In this document: positions 36,829-45,745 of the stretch, piece by piece
Numbering within the stretch: position 1 is the first letter of the stretch
Layout of the letters: the number at the start of each line of letters is the position of its first letter
DNA from: Candidatus Kapaibacterium sp.
GTDB taxonomy: Bacteria; Bacteroidota; Ignavibacteria; Kapaibacteriales; UBA2268
Reading direction: 5' to 3'
Length of the DNA stretch: 45,745 nt
Assembly (NCBI GenBank): GCA_028376765.1
Contig: JAONBD010000010.1
Coordinates: 1-45,745 of the forward strand
Program-made: the position numbers and the translations under genes
The notes under the pieces: generated by a model
Told to the model about the DNA's origin: nothing
Databases searched by the model: none
Seen by the model: only the letters and a program-made list of their open reading frames with translations

Positions 36829-38832
36829 ATGAAAATTTTATTTACATTAATATTAGTGATATTTTGTATTAATATCCATGCTTTGGAAAGAGAGAAAATA
36901 AGTTATGGTATATATGCAGATTACGGTATAAACATACTAAATGTTGACTTTGGCTCATTACCAGGAATCCCAAACTGTTGTAATAATTTCGATAAAGGGA
37001 ATGGCTATGCTTTCAGCTTGGGTGGTGTTGGCTACTATAATTTTAAGAATTACGTTCCAAAATTAAAAGGTGGCTTACGTTTAACTTATTATCAATCATC
37101 AAATGATTTTTCAATTAAGGAAGGCGAGACTTTTTCTGTAGATAATCAACCTTATGAAGGCGAGTTTGAACATTTACTCACTACCAAAATTCAGTATCTA
37201 AACATATACCCAGTCCTAGAATATAATATTTACGATAAGTTGAATTTGAATTTAGGATTAGATTTCAGGATTCCTATAAATTCAAATTATAATCAATCTG
37301 AAATAATTAGTGACCCCATTGATAGAGGAGTTTTTCCGGATACTAGAACTAATATTAGGAATGAAAAAGATGGAGAAATTCCAAATTTGAACCCTTTGGC
37401 AAGTTTCATTTCGATTGGTGTAAATTATGAGTTGCCACTAAATAATAAAAGATCATTAATCGCAAAGCCAGAAATTGGTTTTGATTATGCTTTGAACTCT
37501 AATGTTGATGGAATTACTTTTTATGAAAATAGAATTAAGATTGGGGTAGAAGTTCTTTTTAACTTTATAAGAGAACCAATTGTTCCACCAATTCCTCCAA
37601 TGATGAATCTTCCAATTCCAGTTTTCAAAAAAGTGGTAAAACCTTTAGAAGTTAAAGAGCCTAACTTAGAATTTAACTTCACTAGTATTGATGATAACGG
37701 CGATGAAGAAGAGCTACTTGAAATCAAGTTTAATGAACGAAATAACTTCACACTTAAACCTATGTTAACTTATGTGTTCTTTTTAGAGGATAGCTATAAA
37801 ATAAGAAAGGAATATAGAGATCTAACTCCAAAGGAAGTTAGCACATTCGATATAGATTCTGTTAAGCACCTTCCAACAATGGATATTTATTACAATATGA
37901 TGAATGTAGTTGCAAAAAGGCTAACGCAAAGACCACAAGCTACAATTACACTTATCGGTTGTAATTCTGATGAAAATTTGGAGCTTAATGACAAAAAATT
38001 ATCTATGAACAGAGCAATTGCTGTTAGAGATTATTTTATAAATACTTGGAAAATTGATTCAGCTAGAATCACTATAGAAACAAGAAACTTACCGAGACTA
38101 CCATCTAATGTAAATCATAACGATGGAATTGTAGAAAATAGAAGGGTGGAAATACATTCCTCAGATTGGGAAATAGTAAAGCCAATAATAGATCAAGAAT
38201 TTTTTCAAGAATTTGAGTTCCCTACTCTTAAGATTTCAATTAATGATTTAAATAATACTAAAAATTTAAAATGGAATCTTAAAGCTAAATTTGAGGGAAA
38301 CATTCTGTATAATGGGAGCGGTCAGGATTTTATTGGGACAGAGTTCGAAATTAAGCTGGACAAATTTGACTATTTTATTATTGGATATGAAGAATTAGAA
38401 TTTCAAATTGATTTTGAGGATTCAAAGGGGAATAAATTTTCTAGAAGTGGAAGCTTGCCCTTTACAATTGTTGATGATAAGGAAGATGAATTTACTTACA
38501 TAGAAGTAGCGAAATACAACTTGATTTTATTTGAATTTGATAAAAGCCGTTTAACTGACGCTAACCAAAAAATTGTAGATATAATAAATAGTAGAATTCA
38601 TCCAAATTCTACTGGAGTGGCTTACGCTTATACAGATAGAACAGGTACAGAAGAACATAATCTTGAGCTATCGGATCGCAGGGCAAAAAGCATTATTAAC
38701 TTTATTAAAATTAAAGATATTGACACCGAAGGCAAGGGTGAGTCCTTTCTTTTATACGATAATTATTTCCCTGAAGGTAGGTTCTATTGCCGAACTACTG
38801 AGATAATAGTTACAACTGAAATTACAAGGTAA
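36829..38832 (+). CDS. Outer-membrane protein with two OmpA-like domains
   Basis: The 667-residue protein begins with a signal peptide (MKILFTLILVIFCINIHA), then a beta-barrel-like N-terminal part to about residue 245. A proline-rich hinge (PPIPPMMNLPIPV) follows. The first OmpA-type domain (about 345-445, with SMNRAIAVRDYF and NRRVEIHSS) is degenerate at the usual TD position. The second (about 560-665) has LFEFDKSRLTDANQKIVD, TDRTGTEEHNLELSDRRA and ends in TEI. OmpA-like domains bind peptidoglycan. It is separated by only 3 nt from the giant type IX substrate downstream, which suggests co-expression and perhaps anchoring of that protein. Confidence 0.85.
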   Translation: MKILFTLILVIFCINIHALEREKISYGIYADYGINILNVDFGSLPGIPNCCNNFDKGNGYAFSLGGVGYYNFKNYVPKLKGGLRLTYYQSSNDFSIKEGETFSVDNQPYEGEFEHLLTTKIQYLNIYPVLEYNIYDKLNLNLGLDFRIPINSNYNQSEIISDPIDRGVFPDTRTNIRNEKDGEIPNLNPLASFISIGVNYELPLNNKRSLIAKPEIGFDYALNSNVDGITFYENRIKIGVEVLFNFIREPIVPPIPPMMNLPIPVFKKVVKPLEVKEPNLEFNFTSIDDNGDEEELLEIKFNERNNFTLKPMLTYVFFLEDSYKIRKEYRDLTPKEVSTFDIDSVKHLPTMDIYYNMMNVVAKRLTQRPQATITLIGCNSDENLELNDKKLSMNRAIAVRDYFINTWKIDSARITIETRNLPRLPSNVNHNDGIVENRRVEIHSSDWEIVKPIIDQEFFQEFEFPTLKISINDLNNTKNLKWNLKAKFEGNILYNGSGQDFIGTEFEIKLDKFDYFIIGYEELEFQIDFEDSKGNKFSRSGSLPFTIVDDKEDEFTYIEVAKYNLILFEFDKSRLTDANQKIVDIINSRIHPNSTGVAYAYTDRTGTEEHNLELSDRRAKSIINFIKIKDIDTEGKGESFLLYDNYFPEGRFYCRTTEIIVTTEITR

Positions 38833-38835
38833 AAA

Positions 38836-41800
38836 ATGAATAAAAATATTATTATTTTGATTTTGCTATCATTATCAATCACTGCAAAAGCAAGAGATTT
38901 TTATTGGGTAAATGGTAGCGGTAAGTGGCATGCCTTTTTTGAACATTGGGCTTTCGATTCTGGTGGAAATTCGCAAGAGCATGGGCAAGTTCCTGGAACA
39001 GAAGATAATGTTTACTTCGATGATAATTCTTTTAGAGAAAGTGACGAATTAATAGTAGAAATTGAAGCAGATGCAGTAACTAGAAATTTTGATTTTACAA
39101 GGATTACTGATCCAAACAAAAGAGTAATAATCAATCATTTTAATGGTACTCCTTTTAGCATATATGGTTCCGTACTTCTAACAAGTCAAGTTGAAATTAA
39201 TAGTAATAGCATTATAATTATGTTTAGCTCCGATGATGATTTTATTTTTCAAACGGCTGGCAACACATATCATTCATTAGAGTTTAAAAGTGAAAATGCA
39301 AATTGGAATATTATTGATGGATTTAAAACTAAAACAACAGCAGCTTTTAGTGGGAACTCTAGTTATAATTATAACGATTCATTGTTTATAGGAACAGCTT
39401 TTATATCTAATAATGGCAACCATGACTTTAATGACATTTATTTAACATGTAATGATATTACTTTTAGGGAAAACACTAAACAAATTCAACTGAACGAGAC
39501 AGAAATTATAGTTAGAAGTAGGTTGTTCGAAATATTAAATAACTCAGATTTATTTGATGCAGACAACTCTACAATTACTCTTTTGGGAATAGCTAGTATT
39601 TTAATATGTAAAGATCATACCTTTAACAATGTCGAATTTGATAATTTTAATAACTCCGATAGCCCAAATTTTGCAAAACTTTATGGCAATGGTGAATACA
39701 GGAAATTATCTATAAATACTAATCTCGAGATACTTCAAAATAATTCATTTGATGAAATTGAAATTACTAAAGGACATTCTGTTTACATTTTACCAAATAC
39801 AAACCAAACAATAAATGATAAATTTACAGCAATTGGGGATTGTGATGCAGGAATCTATCTTACAACTCGAGAATTTAAAACGGCTACATTTACAAGTGAA
39901 AGTGCAGTATTTGAAACTGATTACCTCCATATAGAATCAATTGTTGCCAAGGGTGGGGCAGATTTTAATGCTAATAATTCTTACGATATTGATGATAATA
40001 GCGGGTGGAACTTTGATAATTATACTCCTAGAACACTTTACTGGGTAAATGGTAGTGGCGATTGGAACGATAAGACACATTGGTCTGCTAGTTCTGGGGG
40101 CAATGGTGGGGAGTGTATCCCGAGTGCATTAGACGATGTAGTTATTGATGATAATTCAAGCCTAGATAATGGAATAATTAGATTTTCTACTTCTCTGATT
40201 TTTGCAAAAAATTTTGATACAAGAGATTTTTCTGGAAGTGTAGTATTTAATAATGAGAAGTATTTTAGAATTTATGGTTCTTTGTGGCTTGGTCAAAATA
40301 ATTCATTTTCAAGAAATAATCATAAGCTAATATTTTCAGAAAGGTTTTCGGATGCTGAAATTCTCACAGGTGGTACTATAATTCCTCCAGTTGAAATGAA
40401 AGATCAACGTACAAATTGGAGTTTCTTAGATGAGTACACAGGTTCAGGAGAGATTTTATTTAGAGGGGGAAATAGTGTTTATGATCTTTTGGGCAATATG
40501 ACTGCCCCTATAATGACATTCACCAATGGAACTCTTAACACTAATGGCTACCTACTAAATCTGATTGAGTTTAAGGTGCAATTAGGCACAGAAGAAATTA
40601 ATTTTTTTGATTCGTATGTATTTATTGAAAAGGATTTCCGTTTTCAGAATAATCAATTTGTTTTTAATGAAGGTACTTCTGAAATATTTTTAACTGGCGA
40701 TATTTCAAATCTTGAAACAAATAGTTATCAGTTTTACAATGTGACCTTTCAAAATGATACAAGATTCATCAGCAATATTTTTAGTGATGGAATATTCAAT
40801 AAACTTACTGTTTCTAAAAACTTATTCATTAAAGATAATATAACTGCCGATTCTGTATTATTTTCGGCTGGATTCACAACTAGAATTGATGAAGGAAGAA
40901 GAGCAACATTTAATGAAATGGTGGAAGTTGATGGTAATTGTAATGAATATGTTTTTCTTCAGAATACTGGAACTGCTGATTCATATTTTCTAATGGATGG
41001 TGCTGAAGTAAATGCAAATTATTTGGTTCTTCAAAATATTACAGCAGAAGGAGACCCGCCCTATCTTATTAATAATGCAGTTGATTTAGGGAATAATGAA
41101 GGGTGGAATTTTATCAACGCTAATGGAAGAGAGCTATATTGGGTAGGTGGAGATGGCGAATGGAGTGATGAAAATCATTGGTCAATAACTAGTGGCGGAA
41201 CAATTGGGGAATGTCCTCCTTCTGCATTCGATATCGCTATTTTTGACGAGCTTTCAAGTAGTGGTGTGCTAAATCTATCAATAGAGACCCCAGTTGCTTT
41301 TTGTAAAGACTTGATTATAAAGCCTGTAGCAGATGAAATTATTATTAATAACAGCCAACCACTTAGGCTGTTTGGATCATTATATTTACAAGAATCTGTT
41401 AGCTTTCTAGATTATAACTCACCTTTGCAATTCTATGGCAATAATGATGTTGCTACTATTTCTGGTATGAAGTCAATGATGCCACTTACTCAAGTTTATG
41501 GGACATCACAAGATTACACATTTGAGAATGAGCTTAATTTCAATAATCATTTCCAACTTTTTGGTTCGGAAAATCGGTACCAAATAAATACCAATATTTG
41601 GGGCAGTAAAAACTATTATGTGTATTCTGGGATCGTCAACTCAAACTCAAACTCCTTTACATTTAACGAAAATATTTTTCTACGCTCGGGTGGTGATGTT
41701 GAAGTAAATATGGGTAGTTCAACCTTTAATACAAGAGGAATGTTTTATGTAGATAATGCTGTTATTAATAGCGACAATTCTTTAGTTCTTTTTGAATCTA

Positions 41801-43551
41801 CAGCTCGGGTTGAATTAAGAACCCCGACATTACTAAATGATGTCATATTTAATTTGGATACTGAAAATTATTCTAATATAAATGGGAGTTCTTCTACTTT
41901 CAAAAAACTTGTAGCTAATGGGAATTTGAATTTTAACGGAAGTAATAGCTACGATTCTTTGTTCTTTAATGCAGGGACTACTTATATAACTAATTCTGGA
42001 AATTCTCAAACTATTAATGACTATTGGTTTCTTAGGGGAAATCAATGTTTCCCAGTTGTACTAGAATCAAATGACCCTGACCACATATCTTACTATCAAG
42101 AAGAAGGGATTGTCTCAGGTGATTTCCTTCAATTAAAAAATATTAAAGCAGGTGGAAATGCAGTATTTTATGCTGGTAGATCTAGTGATGACTTTGAAAA
42201 TTCCAATACAAATTGGGAATTTGAAAATTCCCCTGGATATATTTATGGGCTTGGAAAAGATTCAATTATGTGTCCCGGCGAGCTCCTAATCCCAGTTAAT
42301 TTTAATGGTGCTAAAGAATACATTTGGAGCAACGGTGTAACTGGGGATAGATACGAGATTACAAGAGATGAAGAAGTCACTATTGAGGCTATCTATGGTC
42401 GTGATTGCATTTTCTATGATACAATGTATGTTAGGTTACTTGAAGATGTCGAGTTTTATACCGATGATGGAATTGTTTGCTCACCTGGAGAGGCAGTTGA
42501 TGTAAATATTGACCCTGATAATGATGCAGGAAACCTAACTGTTTCTTGGAGCCCAACAGAAGGGATTAGTGACCCCAATTCTAAAAACGTTACTATTGTA
42601 AATGATGCCGCACAAGATTATGTAATTACAATAGAAAATGGATTCTGTACTACTAGCAACACCGTTAGTTATTTAATTGTAGATGAGATTGTTCCTGATA
42701 TTAGTTTTGATGGCACTTATCTTATATCAAATGTGAAGACTGGTAATCAGTGGTTTTTAGAAGGAGAAGAATTAGTTGGTGAAACTGGTGATAAAATCGC
42801 ACCAACAGAAGAGGGAAGTTATTCTGTAAGAGTAGAGCTCAATGGTTGTATATCAAGCCCTTCGGATTCTTATTTTTATGATGATCCAGATAGAGCGGAT
42901 ATTGTAATTAAACTGCCAGTAATCGAAGCTGCTCCTGGTGATATTGTTAATGTACCAATTGAAGTTTCGATAAGAAACCCATTAATTAGAGAAAAAGTGG
43001 ATAATATAATTGTTGATTTAACTTACAATGGCAGAGTTGCATACAATAGTTTTGGCGTAATATCTGATGACATTACAAGCCTTGCTGAATTTGATTTAAC
43101 CGATCAAAATGAAATAACTTGGGGTAATTATATTCTTACGGCAATGCTAAGTACTGATGTTGAAACACCATTAGATGCAATAAATGTTAGTGGCTTTAGT
43201 TCTTCTTATTCCTATGAAGTAATCCCAGGTACATTAATAATAAGTGGAATTTGTGAGGAAGATGGGCTAAGGCTTTTTGATGATACAGAACTGCCTTTTA
43301 ATGTTGAAATATCTCCAAACCCTGTAAATAAAAATTTGGTAATTACTTTAAGTTTGATTGATGAGAGCAATATCGAATTATCTATAATTGATATAAATGG
43401 CAATTCAATTAAAGTACTGGATAATATCTATTTAAAACCTGGATTGTATCAGAAAAGTTATAATATCGATGAGATTTCTAGCGGGGCATATTTTTTAAAT
43501 TTAAGAAATAAAGGTAGAAGTAAAACTATTAGATTCTTGATTAATAAATAA
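38836..43551 (+). CDS. Giant repeat protein with type IX secretion signal
   Basis: The 1571-residue secreted protein begins with a signal peptide (MNKNIIILILLSLSITAKA). Three repeats of 365-380 residues start near 24, 402 and 768 with YWVNGSGxW...HW and then DDNS or DELS. Their length and beta-rich, Asn-rich content suggest long beta-solenoid or beta-sandwich stacks. Next come Ig/PKD-like segments (from about 1135) and a cohesin-like segment around ADIVIKLPVIEAAPGDIVNVP. The C-terminal sorting domain (last ~80 residues) has FNVEISPNPVNKNLVITL, IDINGNSI and GAYFLNLRNKGRSKTIRFLINK-type ending. A surface adhesin or matrix protein is likely; the ligand is unknown. A shared terminator follows. Confidence 0.88.
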   Translation: MNKNIIILILLSLSITAKARDFYWVNGSGKWHAFFEHWAFDSGGNSQEHGQVPGTEDNVYFDDNSFRESDELIVEIEADAVTRNFDFTRITDPNKRVIINHFNGTPFSIYGSVLLTSQVEINSNSIIIMFSSDDDFIFQTAGNTYHSLEFKSENANWNIIDGFKTKTTAAFSGNSSYNYNDSLFIGTAFISNNGNHDFNDIYLTCNDITFRENTKQIQLNETEIIVRSRLFEILNNSDLFDADNSTITLLGIASILICKDHTFNNVEFDNFNNSDSPNFAKLYGNGEYRKLSINTNLEILQNNSFDEIEITKGHSVYILPNTNQTINDKFTAIGDCDAGIYLTTREFKTATFTSESAVFETDYLHIESIVAKGGADFNANNSYDIDDNSGWNFDNYTPRTLYWVNGSGDWNDKTHWSASSGGNGGECIPSALDDVVIDDNSSLDNGIIRFSTSLIFAKNFDTRDFSGSVVFNNEKYFRIYGSLWLGQNNSFSRNNHKLIFSERFSDAEILTGGTIIPPVEMKDQRTNWSFLDEYTGSGEILFRGGNSVYDLLGNMTAPIMTFTNGTLNTNGYLLNLIEFKVQLGTEEINFFDSYVFIEKDFRFQNNQFVFNEGTSEIFLTGDISNLETNSYQFYNVTFQNDTRFISNIFSDGIFNKLTVSKNLFIKDNITADSVLFSAGFTTRIDEGRRATFNEMVEVDGNCNEYVFLQNTGTADSYFLMDGAEVNANYLVLQNITAEGDPPYLINNAVDLGNNEGWNFINANGRELYWVGGDGEWSDENHWSITSGGTIGECPPSAFDIAIFDELSSSGVLNLSIETPVAFCKDLIIKPVADEIIINNSQPLRLFGSLYLQESVSFLDYNSPLQFYGNNDVATISGMKSMMPLTQVYGTSQDYTFENELNFNNHFQLFGSENRYQINTNIWGSKNYYVYSGIVNSNSNSFTFNENIFLRSGGDVEVNMGSSTFNTRGMFYVDNAVINSDNSLVLFESTARVELRTPTLLNDVIFNLDTENYSNINGSSSTFKKLVANGNLNFNGSNSYDSLFFNAGTTYITNSGNSQTINDYWFLRGNQCFPVVLESNDPDHISYYQEEGIVSGDFLQLKNIKAGGNAVFYAGRSSDDFENSNTNWEFENSPGYIYGLGKDSIMCPGELLIPVNFNGAKEYIWSNGVTGDRYEITRDEEVTIEAIYGRDCIFYDTMYVRLLEDVEFYTDDGIVCSPGEAVDVNIDPDNDAGNLTVSWSPTEGISDPNSKNVTIVNDAAQDYVITIENGFCTTSNTVSYLIVDEIVPDISFDGTYLISNVKTGNQWFLEGEELVGETGDKIAPTEEGSYSVRVELNGCISSPSDSYFYDDPDRADIVIKLPVIEAAPGDIVNVPIEVSIRNPLIREKVDNIIVDLTYNGRVAYNSFGVISDDITSLAEFDLTDQNEITWGNYILTAMLSTDVETPLDAINVSGFSSSYSYEVIPGTLIISGICEEDGLRLFDDTELPFNVEISPNPVNKNLVITLSLIDESNIELSIIDINGNSIKVLDNIYLKPGLYQKSYNIDEISSGAYFLNLRNKGRSKTIRFLINK

Positions 43552-43583
43552 ATAAAAAATAATAATTAATTATTGAATAAATA

Positions 43584-43612
43584 AAAAAAGACCGAATTAA
43601 TCGGTCTTTTTT
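43584..43612. terminator. Bidirectional terminator between the giant protein and paaA
   Basis: Arms of 12 bp (AAAAAAGACCGA / TCGGTCTTTTTT) over the loop ATTAA give T runs on both strands. It serves the plus-strand repeat protein and the minus-strand paaA. The GACCGA stem equals that of the terminator at 36791. Confidence 0.9.
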
Positions 43613-43634
43613 GTTGTTAACTATTAGGAATTAA

Positions 43635-44570
43635 TTAGGCTACTTTCTGAGCTTGTTTTTTCGCATAAGCTTCGGCTGCATCTCTTACCCATGCTCCATT
43701 ATCATGGGCATCTTTTCTCGCAGCTACTCTTTTAGAATTCATTACTCCATTGCCTTTAATTACATTAAAGAACTCGTCCCACTGAATTTCGCTATATTCA
43801 TATCTGTTTTCTTCTTCGTTCCATTTCAGATTATCATCTGGAATTTTCAGGCCTCTTGCTTCCGCTTGCGGTACGGTCATATCAATAAAGCTTTGTCTTA
43901 GCGATTCATTATCTTCAGTTTTAATTTTCCATTTTAAAGATTGCTCGGAATGAACAGAGGCTTCGCCTTTTGGCCCGAACATCATTAGAGATGGCCACCA
44001 CCATCTGTTGAGAGCTTCCTGAGCCATTTCTTTTTGCTCTGGAGTGCCATCACAAAGGGTCGCTACTATTTCATAACCTTGCCTGTTATGGAATGCCTCT
44101 TCCTTGCAAATTCTAACCATTGCTCTCGAATATGGCCCATAAGATGTTCCAATAAGCGATACTTGATTTACCATTGCAGCGCCATCAACAAGCCAGCCAA
44201 CCATTCCCATATCTGCCCATGTTAGTGTTGGGTAATTAAAAATGGAAGAATATTTTGCTTTACCAGTATGTAAAGCGTGAAGCAGCTCTTCTCTAGGAGT
44301 TCCTAGAGTTTCTGCGGCACTGTACAAATATAGTCCATGTCCTGCTTCATCTTGGATTTTTGCCATCGCTATCATTTTTCGTCTTAGGGAAGGAGCTCTT
44401 GTTAGCCAGTTTCCTTCTGGGAGCATACCAACAATTTCTGAGTGAGCGTGTTGGCTCATCATTCTAACTAGACTTTTTCTATAGGCATCTGGCATCCAAT
44501 CATTCGGTTCGATTTTATCTCCCCTATCAATTTTTGCTTGAAAGTGTTCTAAATTTTTTATGTCTTCCAT
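43635..44570 (-). CDS. paaA: Phenylacetyl-CoA epoxidase subunit PaaA
   Basis: PaaA is the catalytic di-iron subunit of the enzyme that converts phenylacetyl-CoA to its ring-1,2-epoxide, first step of the aerobic phenylacetate pathway. From ATG 44570 it has 311 residues. Likely di-iron ligands are Glu45 (HSE), Glu75 and His78 (DEAGH), Asp129, and Glu158 and His161 (EEAFH). [14 protein letters not shown] is typical of PaaA. The Shine-Dalgarno AAAGGA favours 44570 over ATG 44576 or a 31-residue-longer reading from 44663. The reductase and structural subunits paaB-paaE do not follow: a terminator lies 22 nt after the stop. It may act with subunits encoded elsewhere. Confidence 0.92.
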   Translation of the reverse strand: MEDIKNLEHFQAKIDRGDKIEPNDWMPDAYRKSLVRMMSQHAHSEIVGMLPEGNWLTRAPSLRRKMIAMAKIQDEAGHGLYLYSAAETLGTPREELLHALHTGKAKYSSIFNYPTLTWADMGMVGWLVDGAAMVNQVSLIGTSYGPYSRAMVRICKEEAFHNRQGYEIVATLCDGTPEQKEMAQEALNRWWWPSLMMFGPKGEASVHSEQSLKWKIKTEDNESLRQSFIDMTVPQAEARGLKIPDDNLKWNEEENRYEYSEIQWDEFFNVIKGNGVMNSKRVAARKDAHDNGAWVRDAAEAYAKKQAQKVA

Positions 44571-44763
44571 TTTCATTTCCTTTGTTTTAGATTTTGTATT
44601 CTCAAAATAATACAATTTGCTCAAATAATCTAAAGTATTTAAAGAAAAATTATTGTGTAACATTAAAGTAGGATGTTCAGTCTACTCTCAAAAATACAGC
44701 TATAAATATAGGTGTAATTACTAATGGCATAAGGTTTGTAAAAGTATCATATTGCTAAATATA

Positions 44764-45745
44764 ATGTCAAAAATGTCTAATAATATTCAAATCAATAAGT
44801 ATTTGAGAATATTTGTATTCTTATGTATTTTATTGCCCAATTTTCTTCATGCTCAAGAAACAAGGGTGAATTTTAGTTATAGAACTTATATAAGTGCTGG
44901 TACAGCAGAGCTAACTTTTTTTGAAGATAATCTTTATATTTCTGGCAATACAAACAGCCCTATAGACCAAACGGCAATTGATAATTTTTCTACTGCACAT
45001 AGTGGTGTGGTAGGATATGTTGGAATATATATTAATGATAATGGTTGGGAATCTGGCAGATACTTTAGTGGCTCCAATTCGCAAGAAAATTTTATACATG
45101 AATTTGGCTCAAATAAATCAATTTATTTAGCTGGGTTAGTAAGGGGCAATGCAGAAATATTGAATGCGTTTGATAATACCTACGGAACAGGAGCTAGCGA
45201 CGGATACATAGCCAAATTGGATTCAAATTATAATCTTCTTTGGGCAACATATTGGGGAGGAGATAACCTTGAAGTTATAAAAGATATAGCACTTGATTCA
45301 GAAGAAAATCTAATAGTAGTAGGGTCTACTTTTGGATCAACAACTGGCATTTCAAATAATGGTTTTCAAAATGTTTATGGTGGAAATAGGGATGGCATGA
45401 TAGCCAAATATGATAAAAATGGCAACCAACTTTGGGCATCATATTATGGGGGGAACGGAGAAGATCAGGCTTTTGGAGTTGACGTTGACGAAAATGATGA
45501 TTTATATATATGTGGTTATACAAGTAGTAGTAATCAAATTTATGAAAATGGTTTTCAAAATAGTTTAAATGGAGTCTATGATGCATTCATAGCTAAATTT
45601 GATTCTCAAGGTAACAGAATTTGGGGAACATATTATGGTGGTACAGGAAATGATCAATTTAGGGAAATAAAGCTTAAAGATGATAATATTTTCCTTTCGG
45701 GACAATCATCTTCAACTGATGTAATTGGTGAAAATGGATTTAACA
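44764..45745 (+). CDS. Secreted beta-propeller-repeat (SBBP) protein, partial
   Basis: The ORF runs off the window and shows at least 327 residues. The start is ATG 44764 (or an in-frame ATG at 44773), followed by a signal peptide ending FLCILLPNFLHAQ. The mature part has the SBBP-type beta-propeller repeat pattern: DGYIAKLDSNYNLLWATYWGG, then DGMIAKYDKNGNQLWASYYGG and DAFIAKFDSQGNRIWGTYYGG, with GNGFQN or NNGFQN between them. Such proteins in this lineage usually end in a type IX sorting domain, which would lie beyond the window. The function is unknown. It would be missed by ORF calls that require a stop. Confidence 0.85.
   Translation, partial: MSKMSNNIQINKYLRIFVFLCILLPNFLHAQETRVNFSYRTYISAGTAELTFFEDNLYISGNTNSPIDQTAIDNFSTAHSGVVGYVGIYINDNGWESGRYFSGSNSQENFIHEFGSNKSIYLAGLVRGNAEILNAFDNTYGTGASDGYIAKLDSNYNLLWATYWGGDNLEVIKDIALDSEENLIVVGSTFGSTTGISNNGFQNVYGGNRDGMIAKYDKNGNQLWASYYGGNGEDQAFGVDVDENDDLYICGYTSSSNQIYENGFQNSLNGVYDAFIAKFDSQGNRIWGTYYGGTGNDQFREIKLKDDNIFLSGQSSSTDVIGENGFN

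Noticed and set aside
44571-44663. 31-residue N-terminal extension of PaaA
   Set aside because: The Shine-Dalgarno AAAGGA and the family start support ATG 44570.
44689-44696. TAnnTTTG element (minus strand) as a paaA promoter
   Set aside because: The -7 element fits, but no TTTG is found at the -33 distance, so it was left out of the features.
1-45745. tRNA, CRISPR, insertion sequence or prophage
   Set aside because: I saw no tRNA cloverleaf, regularly spaced repeat array, transposase or phage gene in either strand.

Overview
The window is AT-rich, densely coding bacterial chromosome. It most likely comes from a member of the Fibrobacteres-Chlorobi-Bacteroidetes (FCB) group outside the classical Bacteroidota, possibly a Kapabacteria/Ignavibacteria-type lineage; the phylum is an inference. 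Supporting signs are a type IX secretion C-terminal sorting domain on a giant secreted protein, a decayed second copy of such a domain, ribosomal protein L2 with HPMGGGEG, Bacteroidota-type promoter signals (TTTG, 19-21 nt, TAnnTTTG) before rpmH and thyX, and weak Shine-Dalgarno signals before many genes. The flagellar export gene flhA, with a sigma-54-like promoter, argues against a typical non-flagellated Bacteroidota.

Region 1 (1-17876) is one long plus-strand translation block joining the str, S10, spc and alpha operons: rpsL-rpsG-fusA-tuf-rpsJ-rplC-rplD-rplW-rplB-rpsS-rplV-rpsC-rplP-rpmC-rpsQ-rplN-rplX-rplE-rpsN-rpsH-rplF-rplR-rpsE-rpmD-rplO-secY-infA-rpmJ-rpsM-rpsK-rpoA-rplQ, closed by a strong terminator. 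Oddities are the absence of map, adk and rpsD, an EF-G lacking the conserved domain IV tip histidine, an L36 with no zinc ligands, a long N-terminal extension on L5 and a long acidic tail on L17.

Region 2 (17877-21960) has a LolD-type ABC ATPase starting in the L17 terminator, a convergent histidine kinase/PAP2 phosphatase pair, and a 540-base gene-free stretch with a perfect DnaA box and a 13-bp inverted repeat just ahead of the next gene. Region 3 (21961-29284) holds B12-dependent ribonucleotide reductase nrdJ, a relic of a type IX sorting domain, an unknown exported protein, and the minus-strand rpmH-rnpA-yidD-yidC cluster.

Region 4 (29426-35054) contains flhA, a small J-domain protein, and a convergent five-gene minus-strand operon: LiaF-like membrane protein, YgaP-type membrane protein, ABC ATPase, ABC-2 permease and TerB-like protein. 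This looks like an envelope-stress or export module.

Region 5 (35083-45745) contains thyX with a secreted partner, an OmpA-type protein with two peptidoglycan-binding domains translated together with a 1571-residue repeat protein carrying a type IX signal, a solitary paaA, and the start of a secreted beta-propeller-repeat (SBBP) protein that runs off the window. nrdJ plus thyX suggests that DNA precursors are made by the oxygen-indifferent class II reductase and the flavin-dependent thymidylate synthase. No tRNA, rRNA, CRISPR array, insertion sequence or prophage was recognised.
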